A stretch of DNA of 64,000 bases from Artemia franciscana (lineage: Eukaryota > Arthropoda > Branchiopoda > Anostraca > Artemiidae): positions 1,905,355-1,969,354 of the forward strand of contig NW_027062649.1 in assembly GCF_032884065.1 (NCBI RefSeq), read 5' to 3'. Every line of letters begins with the position of its first letter. The first letter of the stretch is position 1. A model generated the notes under the pieces. That model was not told the DNA's origin. It searched no databases and saw only the letters and a program-made list of their open reading frames with translations. Below, in pieces: positions 46,175 through 56,690 of the stretch. The position numbers were made by a program, and so were the translations under genes.

Positions 46175-48849
46175 TCGGTGATTCTATACGGGTTGTTTCA
46201 TGGAACTTAAATGGTGGAGTGGTTGATAAAATGCCACTGTTAGAAGGATTGTTATGTTATAACGATGTACTCTGTGTGCAGGAACACTTCCTCTCGAATC
46301 AAGCCGTTAGTCTGCTTGAGCTAAACGATGGCGTCAAAGTATTTGCTACTCCTGCAAAGTCATCGGGCAGGGGAAGGCCGTCCGGTGGAATCGCCATTCT
46401 TGTTAGCAGCAGGTTAAATCCCATTCTGTATAAATCTTCAGACTTTTTTGTTGCTGTTAAGGTGCACAAAACTGTTATCCACTCTGTGTACATGCCAACA
46501 GACTACAGAGACAGTAAATCAGAAAAAAAATTTAGTGAAGCCTGCAGTAAGCTATCGAGTTCGGTGGGCAGCTGTTCTAGCCAGGGCCTTGAATGTATAG
46601 TCGCTGGTGACGTGAACTGTGACTTGACTGATGAGTCTAACGCTCGAGCACAGATCCTCCTATCTTCCTGTGACGGTCTTCGTCTTGCTAACAATGATCT
46701 GTGTTTTACTTATATCCATAACTCAGGCTCGACTTCATCTCTCGACTTCATGTTAAGTTCCATTCAATCTCCAGCTTGCGGCAATTCGCACGTAGATCTG
46801 AGCGTAAGCGCGTCTGATCACTTTCCAATTATAAACACTTTTCGAGTAATTCCTGCCTCTCCTAACCCCCCAACTAATGAAAAGAAGTGGAAAATCAAAA
46901 CTAATTGGAGTAAAATTGACCTGGCTACTTATCATTACGTATTGGATGAGATTCTCACAAAGATTAAAGTGCCGTTCCAATTACTACAGCAGAGTGTATG
47001 TATTCAAGATGAAGAGAAACAGCTGCTACTAAACATCTACTGTAGTGAAATATCTCACGCACTGTTATCTGCCGAGGCCGCTGCGGTCCCCATTCGTAAA
47101 GTCCGAGTGGGAACGGAAATTCCAAAGTGGTCCGAAAACCCTGCTCTAAGTGAAGCATGTGGTCGTGCAAAATTTTGGCTTAGGCTCTGGAACGAGTGTG
47201 GTCGTCCGAAATCAGGTGTTGTAAATGAAGTTCGGCTGTTCAGCAAACGCAGATTTGCCAAGATTTTGTCTAAGCATAAATGTGAAGTGATCGATCAACA
47301 TAGTCAATTGATAAGTAATGACCCAAATGCTGTGTGGAGATTTCTTAAACGTAATGGTGATCAGAATAGTGTTGAACCTGTGATCTCTGAGCAAGATTGG
47401 GTGTCCCACTTTACTTCTGAGTTCTCTCCACCCGAACAAGATCTTGAAGATAAATATGAAGTCGAACTTGATAAGTTCATGGAATTGCCTAGTTCTGGTG
47501 TTGGCTACATAGTAACTGTTCCTAATCTGATTCGTGCAATTTCAAAATTAAAAAAGAAACAATCGAAAGGTGTCGACAAGTTGTGTGGGTTGCATCTTGT
47601 ACATGGTACTGCTGGTCTCCTGAGTCATTTAGAGCTTCTATTCCAAATTATCTTTAATTCTGGTCTCGTTCCCGACGTTTTTGGTACTGGAGTAATTACA
47701 CCTATTTTGAAAAAAGGGAAAAATCCGTCTGAATGCGTATCTTACCGCCCTATAACTGTTTCGCCGGTTTTATGTAAGCTTATGGAATTGCTAGTTATAG
47801 ATCATATTGCTTTTCAATGTTCTACCCCCGATAATCAGTTCGGATTTAAAAAAGGTGTTGGTCGCGAGCACGTCCATTATATTCTTGCTAATATATTAAT
47901 AGAAGCTGATGAACTGAATGAATCCCTTATTCTAGCGAGTCACGATGTTAGACGTGCTTTTGATTCTGGGATACATCCCCAGTTATTAGTGTCTGCTCAT
48001 AAACGTGGTGTGGACCGATCGGTTATTTTGCCTTTTCGGGATATGTATAAGAAGCTTCGAGTCCAAGTTAAAGTCCCGTCTCCTAACGGGCCGATTGTAT
48101 TACCAAATGCTATTCCGGTTAGAAAGGGCATTAGGCAGGGTGCAATTTCGTCACCCCGGTTGTATAATAATAGTGTTCTCGAGGCCCAAAAGTTAGTGCA
48201 AATGAGCTGCATTTTCCGAGGTTTGGATGTAACATTACTTAATTACGCAGATGATATTTTTAATTTAAGTAGATGTTTGTCTCGTATTGAAGAAAATTTT
48301 CAGATTCTAGATGATGCTTATAGAGAGATAGGCCTATCTTTTAATGCAAGTAAAAGCGAGATTGTTGCTTTCAATAGGAGAAATGCAGATTGTATAGATC
48401 TTGCTGTCAAATTTGGTGCTCAAGAGGTTCCACTGTCTGACTCCATAATGTACTTAGGAATGCCTATAGGTCATAACATGGCATCTACACGTGCTCGCCA
48501 AATAAGTAATTTCGCAGAAAAGGCACGTAAGGCTTACGGGGCGCTATCTTCAACTAAAGCGAAATATAATCGACAAATTCGAGCTAGGCTATATAATGCA
48601 CTGGTGATCCCACACTTTCTGGCTTTATCACCGTTTTGGCATATATTTAGTGTTAGTGATAAAAGAAACCTTCGATCACTTTTTTACAAATATGCAAAGT
48701 TTCTTTTAAATACCCCACCGTGGGTTAAAAATTCCAAGATGTCTGCAAGGTTCGGTATCACAGATCCGATTGCTGCTGTGACGAAACGTCGTTCTGAATT
48801 TTTGGGGTCGCTTGGGCCTAGTAGTCTGGCAATTGCAATTCGTCCTTAG
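46171..48849 (+). CDS. nested element ORF2, APE-type endonuclease and reverse transcriptase
   Basis: 892 codons, starting in the ATGA overlap with ORF1. The endonuclease domain (about residues 1-235) has VVSWNLNGG, CVQEHFL, VAGDVNCD and SASDHFPI, covering the catalytic Asn, Glu, Asp/Asn and His positions. The RT domain (about 480-760) has YRPITVSPVLCKLME, ASHDVRRAFDSG (motif A; Arg replaces the usual Lys of D..KAFD), VRKGIRQGAISSPRLYN (motif B) and NYADDIF (motif C). A C-terminal region ends IAIRP. I see no RNase H domain. All catalytic aspartates are present. Probable target-primed reverse transcriptase; the clade is not determined. Confidence 0.92.
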   Translation: MIGDSIRVVSWNLNGGVVDKMPLLEGLLCYNDVLCVQEHFLSNQAVSLLELNDGVKVFATPAKSSGRGRPSGGIAILVSSRLNPILYKSSDFFVAVKVHKTVIHSVYMPTDYRDSKSEKKFSEACSKLSSSVGSCSSQGLECIVAGDVNCDLTDESNARAQILLSSCDGLRLANNDLCFTYIHNSGSTSSLDFMLSSIQSPACGNSHVDLSVSASDHFPIINTFRVIPASPNPPTNEKKWKIKTNWSKIDLATYHYVLDEILTKIKVPFQLLQQSVCIQDEEKQLLLNIYCSEISHALLSAEAAAVPIRKVRVGTEIPKWSENPALSEACGRAKFWLRLWNECGRPKSGVVNEVRLFSKRRFAKILSKHKCEVIDQHSQLISNDPNAVWRFLKRNGDQNSVEPVISEQDWVSHFTSEFSPPEQDLEDKYEVELDKFMELPSSGVGYIVTVPNLIRAISKLKKKQSKGVDKLCGLHLVHGTAGLLSHLELLFQIIFNSGLVPDVFGTGVITPILKKGKNPSECVSYRPITVSPVLCKLMELLVIDHIAFQCSTPDNQFGFKKGVGREHVHYILANILIEADELNESLILASHDVRRAFDSGIHPQLLVSAHKRGVDRSVILPFRDMYKKLRVQVKVPSPNGPIVLPNAIPVRKGIRQGAISSPRLYNNSVLEAQKLVQMSCIFRGLDVTLLNYADDIFNLSRCLSRIEENFQILDDAYREIGLSFNASKSEIVAFNRRNADCIDLAVKFGAQEVPLSDSIMYLGMPIGHNMASTRARQISNFAEKARKAYGALSSTKAKYNRQIRARLYNALVIPHFLALSPFWHIFSVSDKRNLRSLFYKYAKFLLNTPPWVKNSKMSARFGITDPIAAVTKRRSEFLGSLGPSSLAIAIRP

Positions 48850-49013
48850 TGAGTTTTTGTAATAATGTTTTTATTTATTGGCGGTGTATCGTAACGTTTG
48901 TTTTTGTTTGTGCAGTTAAGTGTTTGTTTTTTTTTTTGTTTTTTTTTTTTCTTTTCTTCTTTGTACTCCATTCGTGCCATTTGTGGTTTTGTATCGAGTG
49001 GGTGAATAAAATT

Positions 49014-49037
49014 ATCTATCTATCTATCTATCTATCT
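49014..49037 (+). repeat. (ATCT)n tail of the nested element
   Basis: Six ATCT units end the nested element after gtgaataaaatt. Host-element sequence resumes at once on the minus strand. A serine/threonine-type recognition is not implied; this is only the 3' tail. Confidence 0.9.
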
Positions 49038-51051
49038 TAGAAAAGTCGAGAAATAGACCCAAAACACACAAGCCCTTGTCCAGATTAACACGCACAAACT
49101 CAGTTGCATCAGAAAGTGCGTGCAAGGTAGAGAATGAGGGACGAAAACCATACTGATGGTTAGTGATGAGAGGATTTCCAGCAGTCGAATTAGTACTAAA
49201 TACAAATGAAGAGAGTCGACGATACACTACTTTTTCAACAACCTTTGAGATGACGGGAAGAAGAGAAATAGGTCTGTAATTTGAAATTAGAGAAGAATCA
49301 CCTTTTTTATGCAAGGGTACAACGGTAGCAACTTTAAATAAATGAGGAAAAAAACCAGAAGAAAGAGAGAGGTTAGTTATGTGTGAGATGGGATGAGAAA
49401 CAAACTGACTGATTTTTTTAAGGACATTATTACTCAAACCAAAACTATCAACTGAACAACTACTAGGAAGTTGAGAAATAATACTAGAAATCTCAGTAGT
49501 ACTACATGGGGAAAGGAAAAAAGACTTCTCTGTCATAGGAAAACAACTTACTCTACTCAGGGGTGGAATGAGAACTGAGGGAAGTGTGGTGAAATACGAA
49601 TTGAAGGCACTTGCTAAGGATTTTTTATCCACAACAGATCCATCAGCTTTCCTATAAAGAGATGGGGAAGATTGTTTGAGTTTCTTACGGGAGAGAGCTT
49701 CATTAATTACAGTCCAAACCTTGCGCAAATTCCCTTTACACTCATTAATTCGACGTGAAAAATACAGCTTTTTTGCTAAGCGAACTGAAGAAGTGAGCAC
49801 ATTTTTGTAATGTTTATACTTCAGAAGATCTTCCTGTGTCTTACTTTTACATGCAGCCTTGAACAAGGACGCCTTCATATGGGTTGCATTGATCAGACCT
49901 CTAGACATCCATGGGCATTTAGGTGTAAAATTCCTTGGCCTCTTTCTAAGAGGAAAATGCTTATCCAACAGAGTGCCCATACGACACAAAAATAATCTAG
50001 TTGCACAATCAGCATCATTAGCTTCAAGAACACTAGACCAATCATTACTCTGAAGACTATGTATTAAATTAGAAATTTCTCTATCTGTAAAAGTTCTAAA
50101 AGAAGACTTGCCTTTCTCATCCACAGTAATCTCTGTTTTAGGCACAGATAGTGATAGATAAATAGGGAAGTGATCAGAAAGATCAGTGAAAACAAGACCA
50201 GACGAGAACTTCAAATTAGGAGAAAGAGAAGTGAAAATATTATCTATTAAAGTGGCAGAATTTCTTGAAGGGTCAACGCGTGAAGGAAAAAAAATTGAAG
50301 GAAGTAGCCCAGAAGAAGAAAATACATCAAAAAGATGGTCACATTCATCATTTGATCCAACATTTAACATATTACAATTAAAGTCTCCCAAAACACAAAT
50401 CCGTTTTTTAGAGAAAGTCCCCACACCAGAAAGCTGATCAAGCAAATCACAGAACAGATGTGTTGGAAAAGGAGGGGGCTTATAAAACAAACAAACAGTA
50501 TCACATGCAACCTGGCTTTTCAGATCAATAACAAGAGAATAAACTGTCCTACTATTAGACACCACCGATGTAAACAAGGATTCAAGATCAGATCTTCTAC
50601 AAAATTCAATACTAGATTTTATGAACAAAGAAATACCCCCAGAACACTTTGTTACCATTCTAGGGACATGAATAGCAATATAACCATGCATGTCATAAGC
50701 TGTAAAATTATCACTGTCAGATAACCATGTTTCCGTCAAGCCTATGACATCAAAAGGGCAAGAATTATCAGACCACAGATACGATTTAAGAGTGTCCCAC
50801 TTATCTCTTATCCCACGCACATTCAAACAAAAAACATTAAAGCAACTGTTTGAAGAGAGTGAGGGCATAATATTATCACAATAATCAATGGTGGTGTGAT
50901 AATTACAGCTAGAACTAACCATAGATTCAAGGAGAGGGTCAGAAGTGTGTGCCTCTTGTTTACCAGCACTACTTGGTTGATCAAATATAACTGAATTAAG
51001 AATAGAAGAATTCATAAGGAAAGAGAAATCACCCATATTTATCTCAGACAT
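49036..51051 (-). pseudogene. ORF2 5' portion of the split CR1/Jockey-like element
   Basis: About 672 codons from the ATG at 51,051. Endonuclease motifs: FCLNVRGIRDKW, LTETWLSD, CVLGDFNCNML, NSATLIDNIF and DLSDHFPI. After a linker come FKVATVVPLHKKGD, NYRPISLLPVISKVVEK, YGFRPSFSTLHAL and finally LGLFLDFSK, where motif A should continue with AFD. There the frame runs into the inserted element's tail. The reading frame is otherwise undamaged, so the element was probably young when hit. The C-terminal half is at 43,597-44,571. About 45 codons expected between the halves (motif A to motif B) are absent. Confidence 0.9.
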
Positions 51052-51558
51052 ATAAAACCTTCACAAATGACACACTATCCATAGTACACTTGAAGGTAAT
51101 GGAATCATAAACAAAGAAAAAGAAATATCAGTGGGATGGCAAATATTAACCAAAGAAAGGGGTGATTCCCTATGGACTTCTCTTAATTGAACTTAATTGA
51201 ACTACAATCTGGATATAATGTCATAATACAGTAAGACTCAATCGGGATTCCGTATGAACTTCATTGAACTTAACTGAACTTGGATTATTTAGTTATTTAA
51301 TCTCCCTATGGACTTTTACTGAAAATATTTCTATAATCAGAACTTGAATTATTAGACAACTAATTATTAATTGTGAAAACATCTAAGTGACTGAGGTGTT
51401 ATTTAATTGCATTCAAGATTGCTTATGTGCCTTACTTAAACTAAAATTGAATAATTCTTCATTTCCTTCAGTGTTACCACTGCTTGACTCTCCCTGTCTA
51501 GTGTTGCCACTGCTTGACTCGAGTCCAAAAGCAACTATTGTGATATTTCGAAACCAAA
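51052..51558. other. junction between two retroelements
   Basis: Upstream of the minus-strand ORF2 there is no ORF1. The sequence has short 'cttaattgaact' repetitions (51,180-51,290) and an imperfect direct repeat 'gtgttaccactgcttgactc' (51,470-51,525). It probably holds UTR of one or both neighbouring elements. Confidence 0.4.
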
Positions 51559-52325
51559 ATACTATTGTCCCGAGTGCCGACTGCTGGTAACCACAAATTC
51601 TGTCCAATGCGTGTCAGGATGCGGCCGTTAGTACCACGCAGGCGTTAATAAATACTCCCAAATCGAACTAAAGGACCATTCCGGCGAATGGTTATGCATG
51701 GAATGTCTTGCAAAAAAAAATACCCGTGACTCCGAAGTCGCAAGCATCTCAACCCCCACAAAAGCCTAGTGCGAAGAGACCTGTAAGAGGAAGCGGAATC
51801 GGCACCTCTTCACCACAAATTATTACGGGACCTAAAACTAACTCTGATATACCGAAAGGGACTAAGCCGTCTGTGGTAAGTGAAGACATTCCCAACTATG
51901 AATCCGAAACAATCCGTCTAAGTGAGAAAATTAAGACCCTGGATGCAAGTTGATTGGCATGTCAAAGAGAAAATCTAGAAATCCGGACAATGCACTCAAC
52001 GTTTCTGTCAGAAATGGAGGGAAAGAACAATCAAATTAAAGTGTTGACAGGCCATTTGGAGGTTAAAGACTTTCTTATAGCCCAGCTGAAACAAGAACTC
52101 TCGGTGGCTATCGAAACCCGCCCTTGTGACCCTTCGCAAATCTCCCGTGACCAAGTTACCCAGTCAACGCAAACGGACAAAGATATCGCTGTTGCTAACC
52201 GAAATGCACCCACTGATAATAAAGTGCAAAACATAACATCTAGCCCAAGCCTAGCCGACGACTGTGCGATCTTGTCAGACGAAATGAATCCTGGTGATAC
52301 GTCATCAACTAGTGAAAAAAAATAG
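51559..52325 (+). pseudogene. decayed CR1-like ORF1 with PHD-like finger and coiled coil
   Basis: From about 51,566 the frame reads YCPECRLLVTTNSVQCVSGC, then a stop, then YHAG and ...GEWLCMECL. This is a C-x2-C...C-x3-C...H...W-x-C-x2-C arrangement like the PHD-type finger of CR1-clade ORF1 proteins. The frame shifts at an A-run near 51,711 into a Pro/Ser/Lys-rich linker (51,708-51,953), is cut by TGA at 51,951-51,953, and continues to 52,325 with heptad-like helices (SEMEGKNNQIKVLTGHLEV). At least one stop and one frameshift make it non-functional. Confidence 0.65.
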
Positions 52326-52399
52326 TCTTTGGCGGTCGTATATTGAGTCACGACATAGTTAAGTAGTCAGACAAGGGCATTTGGATACTCAGATGCAAG

Positions 52400-54240
52400 A
52401 GGATCCAGGTGAATGGCATGCGTACTCACTAGCGAGAAACTAGGTCACTCGGCTTCTTAGGGCTAATCGTGAAGAGCTTGAGTCGCGTATTATTCACTCA
52501 AGCACCGCATCACCTAAAATATTTTGGAAATATGTAAATAGGAATAAGCCTAACCTTGCACCATCTACATCTACATTCACACATCAGGATACACACCAAA
52601 AGATTGATAGTGATTCTGAGAAGGCTCTTATTTTTAACCAAATTTTTTCTTCAGTTTTTGTTAAAACACAGCCAATTCATTCAAATGAAGCTAATTTTGC
52701 ATCTCAAGTAGAGTCGATTGCGTCGTCGGACATTCTTGTTCCATTTGATGATTCGGATTTCTCATTGACTGAAGTTTATACTATTCTTATAAAATTGGAT
52801 ACGTCTAAAGCGCCGGATATAGACGGTTTCCCGAACATAATGATAAGACAAATTGCTCATGAAATTGCAGAACCACTTACCTTATATATTTAACTTATGT
52901 TTGGCGCATGGACTGTGTCCGTCAGGGTGGAAGAAGGCCTTGGTAAAGCCACTTCACAAAAGTGGCTCCAAGTCGGATTTTAAAAACTATCGCCGATTTC
53001 AATTACGTCTATTTTTTGCCGAGTGATGGAAAAGTTGATTGTTTCACGCGTTCAAAAGTATTTTGACGGAAATTATCTTTGGAATCCTGCTCAGCATGGT
53101 TTTCGAAAAAATAGGTCTTGTTATACTCAGCTTCTGGAGGTTATTTTGGATTTTCAACGTTTTGCCGATTTAGCTATACCCTTTGACTACATTTACATCG
53201 ACTTCTCGAAGGCATTCGACAAAGTCTCAATACCCATCCTTCTTTAAAATGCACAGCTTATAAATTGGAAAAAAAAACAATTGCATTTATTGCTGATTAT
53301 TTAAATGAACGAACCCAACAGGTTGTTGTTAGTGAAGCTATGTCATCCTTAATTAATGTGTTAAGCGGAGTCCCCCAAGGTAGCTGCCTGGGTCCAATTT
53401 TATTTTATTTATTTATTAATGATCTGCCTTCCTCTGTTCAGCATTCTACTGTCAAGATGTTGGCGGATGATGTAAAACTTTATCTACCGGTACGAGACCA
53501 AAACGATGTGCAACTTTTACAGGAGGATCTTGACTCTCTAACTTATTGGTGCGAATCTAATTCCATGTTCATAAACCCTTCTAAGTGTGTTGTTCTACAC
53601 TATGCTCGTAAACTTCCACCTGTGCATACTTACCAGCTGTCTGGCATACGAATCCCTTCTAACGAAATAGTGCGTGACCTTGGCGTTTACTTTGATACCC
53701 AATTGAAATTTGATAAGCATGTTCCGAGAATTGTAAAGAATGCAGATTATCGTTTATCGTCTATAAGGAGAAGCTTTAGTAGGTTTAACCTTCGTAATTT
53801 CTTACTACTATACAAATCAATGGACCGCCCTCTTCTTGAGTATAATACTTCTGTTTGGTTTCCACTAAGTCTAACGGATGAGCATAGGATGGAAAAGGTT
53901 CAGAGAAGGGCCACTAGATTGGTTCCATACCTTCAGCGCCTTTCCTATCCGCAGACTTTCTAGGCTTCAACTCCCGTCGTTGAAGTTTCGTAGACGTCGC
54001 AATGACCTTGTAAATGTGTTTCGTATAATTAAAGGAGTGGTTGATGTTGATCCAACTTTATTTTTTAAATTTAGCCATTATCACTCTACTCGTCAGCATG
54101 ATTATAAATTATATCCCCCAAAACCACTAAAAAAATCGGTCAATTATCCTTCGTTAGTAGAGTTGCCGGACCATGGAATGGTTTGCCTTTGGAGGTTGTC
54201 GAGGGAAAGAGTGTTCAAATTTTTAAGAGTGCATTAGCAA
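52400..54240 (+). pseudogene. decayed CR1/Jockey-like ORF2, endonuclease deleted
   Basis: Begins in the linker between endonuclease and RT (LLRANREELESRIIHSS..., FWKYVNRNKPN near 52,500) and contains KAPDIDGFPN near 52,810. Frameshifted text follows to MEKLIVSRVQKYFDG, HGFRKNRSCYTQL and YIDFSKAFDKVSI (motif A). A stop then leads to LSGVPQGSCLGPILFYLFI (motif B) and VKMLADDVKLYL (motif C, LADD). After a frameshift at about 53,940 the C-terminus runs to 54,237. The endonuclease domain is missing between ORF1 (ending 52,325) and the linker. An A/T-rich (aata)n tail lies near 54,390-54,415. Confidence 0.85.
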
Positions 54241-54479
54241 ATACGCCTTTTTATTTAGACGCTTTTGTGGTGTAGTTTCGTGTTATTTAGAAGTTTTTGC
54301 AGTTTAGTTTGTCGTTGCCAATTTACTTTAGATTAGTATTATGATTTTGTGTTTTTGCGACAAGCATTGATGCTTACCGCTATTCGTAATAATAAATAAA
54401 TAATAAAAAAAAATATCGTGAAACTCTTCATTGAAGGTAATCATACGATAACTAGAAGGGTATCACACTCCAAACAGTC

Positions 54480-55600
54480 TAAAGTAAAGTTCTATATCAG
54501 ATTACACTTAGTAGAATTCAGAATGAAGTGGACTTAATTTGAAGGGATGAGCAACATGGTTTCCGCCCAAATCGTTCTTGCTGTGATCTGATATTTAGGT
54601 TATGTGTTCTACTGGGAAATCAAACGAATGGCAGGTGCAGATGTACACTGTATAATAACCCCTGTATACTGCACAGGTCTGTGCAGTCCGGATGGAGAAT
54701 GGGCTGTCATAGTGGTTCTGTGTCGAGTCCGGTGTACGTCAAGGATGTTTACTATCTCCAATATTATTTTCAGTACTTATAGATTTTGTGCTCCGAGCTT
54801 GCCACTGTAGAGGATGCATACAACTAAGCCAAAAGCGTCAAATAAACGACGGCGATTTCGCTGACGATATCGCTCTATGACCGCCGCCCCTATGGACTTA
54901 AAGATTAATGTTGATAAAACGAAAAGTATGTCAAACGGAGTTGTGACGACCATTACAGCTGGCATTCGATACGAAGACAATGATATTGAAGAGGTCAGAG
55001 AATTTAAGCACCTCGGTAGTACAATGAGCCAAGCCGGGAATTGTGATAGAGAAGTCATGCTACGCATAGCATATGCAGGTGGAACATTTCTTCAGTGGAA
55101 GAATATTTGGAGACGCAGAAACTACACTCAGAAGATGAAATGGCGATTGTTTAGAAGTAATGTACTCTCTGTTCTTTTGTATGGATGCAAGTCTTGGAGC
55201 CTTTCAAAGAATGCTGAGAAAAGAATACTTGGTTTCGACAATCCTTGTGGTACATTGGAACCGATAGAGTAAAGAATGCCTAGATAAGGGCTGATACCGA
55301 GCAACCCCTGTGTGACCGAAGAGATCAGAATGAGAAGACGGAAGAACTGGGGGTATATGATCCGCATGAGCGAAGGACGCATCCAAACGATGTATGTTGT
55401 TGGACCCCACCCGGCATTCGAAGGAGATGAAGACAAAGAACACACTTGGTCGATCCCTGGAGACGCGAAGAGTCTCCTAGCCACTCTGTACGAACGTTGG
55501 TCTTCGGCACAAGATTGGTCAAGATGGAGGTAAGCTGTCGCTACCCTATGCGCCCCCAGGCGTAGGAGGATCTACGTCTAAGTAAGTGAGTATAGCCTTC
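54480..55600 (+). pseudogene. RTE-like RT fragment, plus strand
   Basis: In shifting frames: ESGVRQGCLLSP (motif B, near 54,728), IDFVLRA, GDFADDIALYDRR (motif C, near 54,850), LKINVDKTKSMSNGV (54,899 onward), FKHLGSTMS, a conserved LLYGCKSW near 55,175, GYMIRMSEGR and WSRWR near 55,530. It lacks the endonuclease and motif A, and it ends in an (AAGT)-type stretch near 55,575. Multiple stops make it dead. Confidence 0.78.
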
Positions 55601-55659
55601 AGGGGCCAAACAACTGTTAGCACTGATCTTTACAATTTTTTTTTTAATTGATAAATGGG

Positions 55660-56690
55660 ACTGGCTTTACACCGGTCTCTTTTCCTTTACACCGGAATAG
55701 TCAAATCGACTATTCCCTCTCAATTTATTGACATGCCAGTACAATATTTTACTATTCAACCGTCTGGCTATGCTTTCCTGATCTTCAGCAATTTCGTCCA
55801 TGGCCTCCTCTTCACACCTCCTTAGTTCAAATTGTAATGTTTCTTTCTAATTTCTTTACATTCATCTTATTTTCATGTGATTTATCACTCATTCTTGTAC
55901 ATGTACAAGCTCCTCCTCCTCTCTATTAAACATTAAAGAATTTCACTAATATTCCTAGCTGCGTTTCTAACTTTCTTCTCTAACACCCCATCAGCGACTT
56001 GACAAAGTATTTTGCTAAAATTACTCTATCCATTTTGTACATTAGCAAATTTTAAATTCTCCAGTTTAGTATACAACTATTCCTGGAAAGTTCCTCTCAG
56101 GTTCTCGTTCTGGAGACTATCAACATCATAGCTTCACGGAAGGTAATTACCCTTCCTAAATTTCCACTTTAGTTTAACCCTAGACACTACAAGATCTTTA
56201 CTTTTAACATACTTTACTTTTAACACAAATAAAAGCACTTCTATATACCCTAGCATCTTGAATCGATCCTGAGTCTTCAGTTTCCAGTAACATAATCAAT
56301 AAAGTTAGCTGTCTTGCCATCAGGTGAATACCATGTTAGCTTATGGACTATTTTATGACCGAATACTGTATTGGTTATAACTAGATTGCTATACCTAAGA
56401 AATTACAGTAGTCTGTAACCAATACTTTTTTGTCAATATCAGATTTACCTTGGCTGAGATACCACCTATCCTGATTTCTACGGACCTGGATATTAAAATC
56501 TCCTAATAAAAATATTTATTTCAACCTGGGACCCAGCATATTTGTTTCTGTGGCTATAAGTAAAATTAATGTGAGTCACTACTATCTCCAATAGTCGGTT
56601 CTACAGGAGCATATACTACTATGAATGACACTCTGCACTTTTTAGTTATAAAATGAGCGACTACTATCCTATTATTAATACTACTACTAC
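55660..56690 (-). pseudogene. RTE-like element fragment: endonuclease second half
   Basis: On the minus strand, with many stops: SFIVVYAPVEPTIGDSSDS near 56,600, LGDFNIQVRRNQDRWYLS near 56,490, then LVITNTVFGHK and LTWYSPDGKTANFIDYV near 56,330. A linker ends IAEDQESIARRLNSKILYW near 55,760. This is the GDFN-to-linker part of an RTE-type endonuclease, exactly the portion missing from the neighbouring copy at 56,691-58,685. It has no RT domain. Confidence 0.7.

Larger units (their letters stand above)
44885..49037 (+). mobile_element. full-length-looking two-ORF non-LTR retrotransposon (nested)
   Basis: 5'UTR of about 0.2 kb (0.5 kb if 44,572-44,884 belongs to it), ORF1, ORF2, a 3'UTR of about 160 bp with T-rich runs, and an (ATCT)n tail at 49,014-49,037. 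The G/C-richer 5'UTR contains an imperfect inverted repeat (gtttcttgtcgc... and ...gcaagaaac, 44,899-44,979). Both ORFs are open, with endonuclease and RT motifs intact, so the insertion looks young. It sits in the RT gene of an opposite-strand element. Confidence 0.88.

Noticed and set aside
45592..48212. Minus-strand ORFs of 60-97 codons opposite the nested retroelement
   Set aside because: Shadows of the intact plus-strand ORF1 and ORF2.
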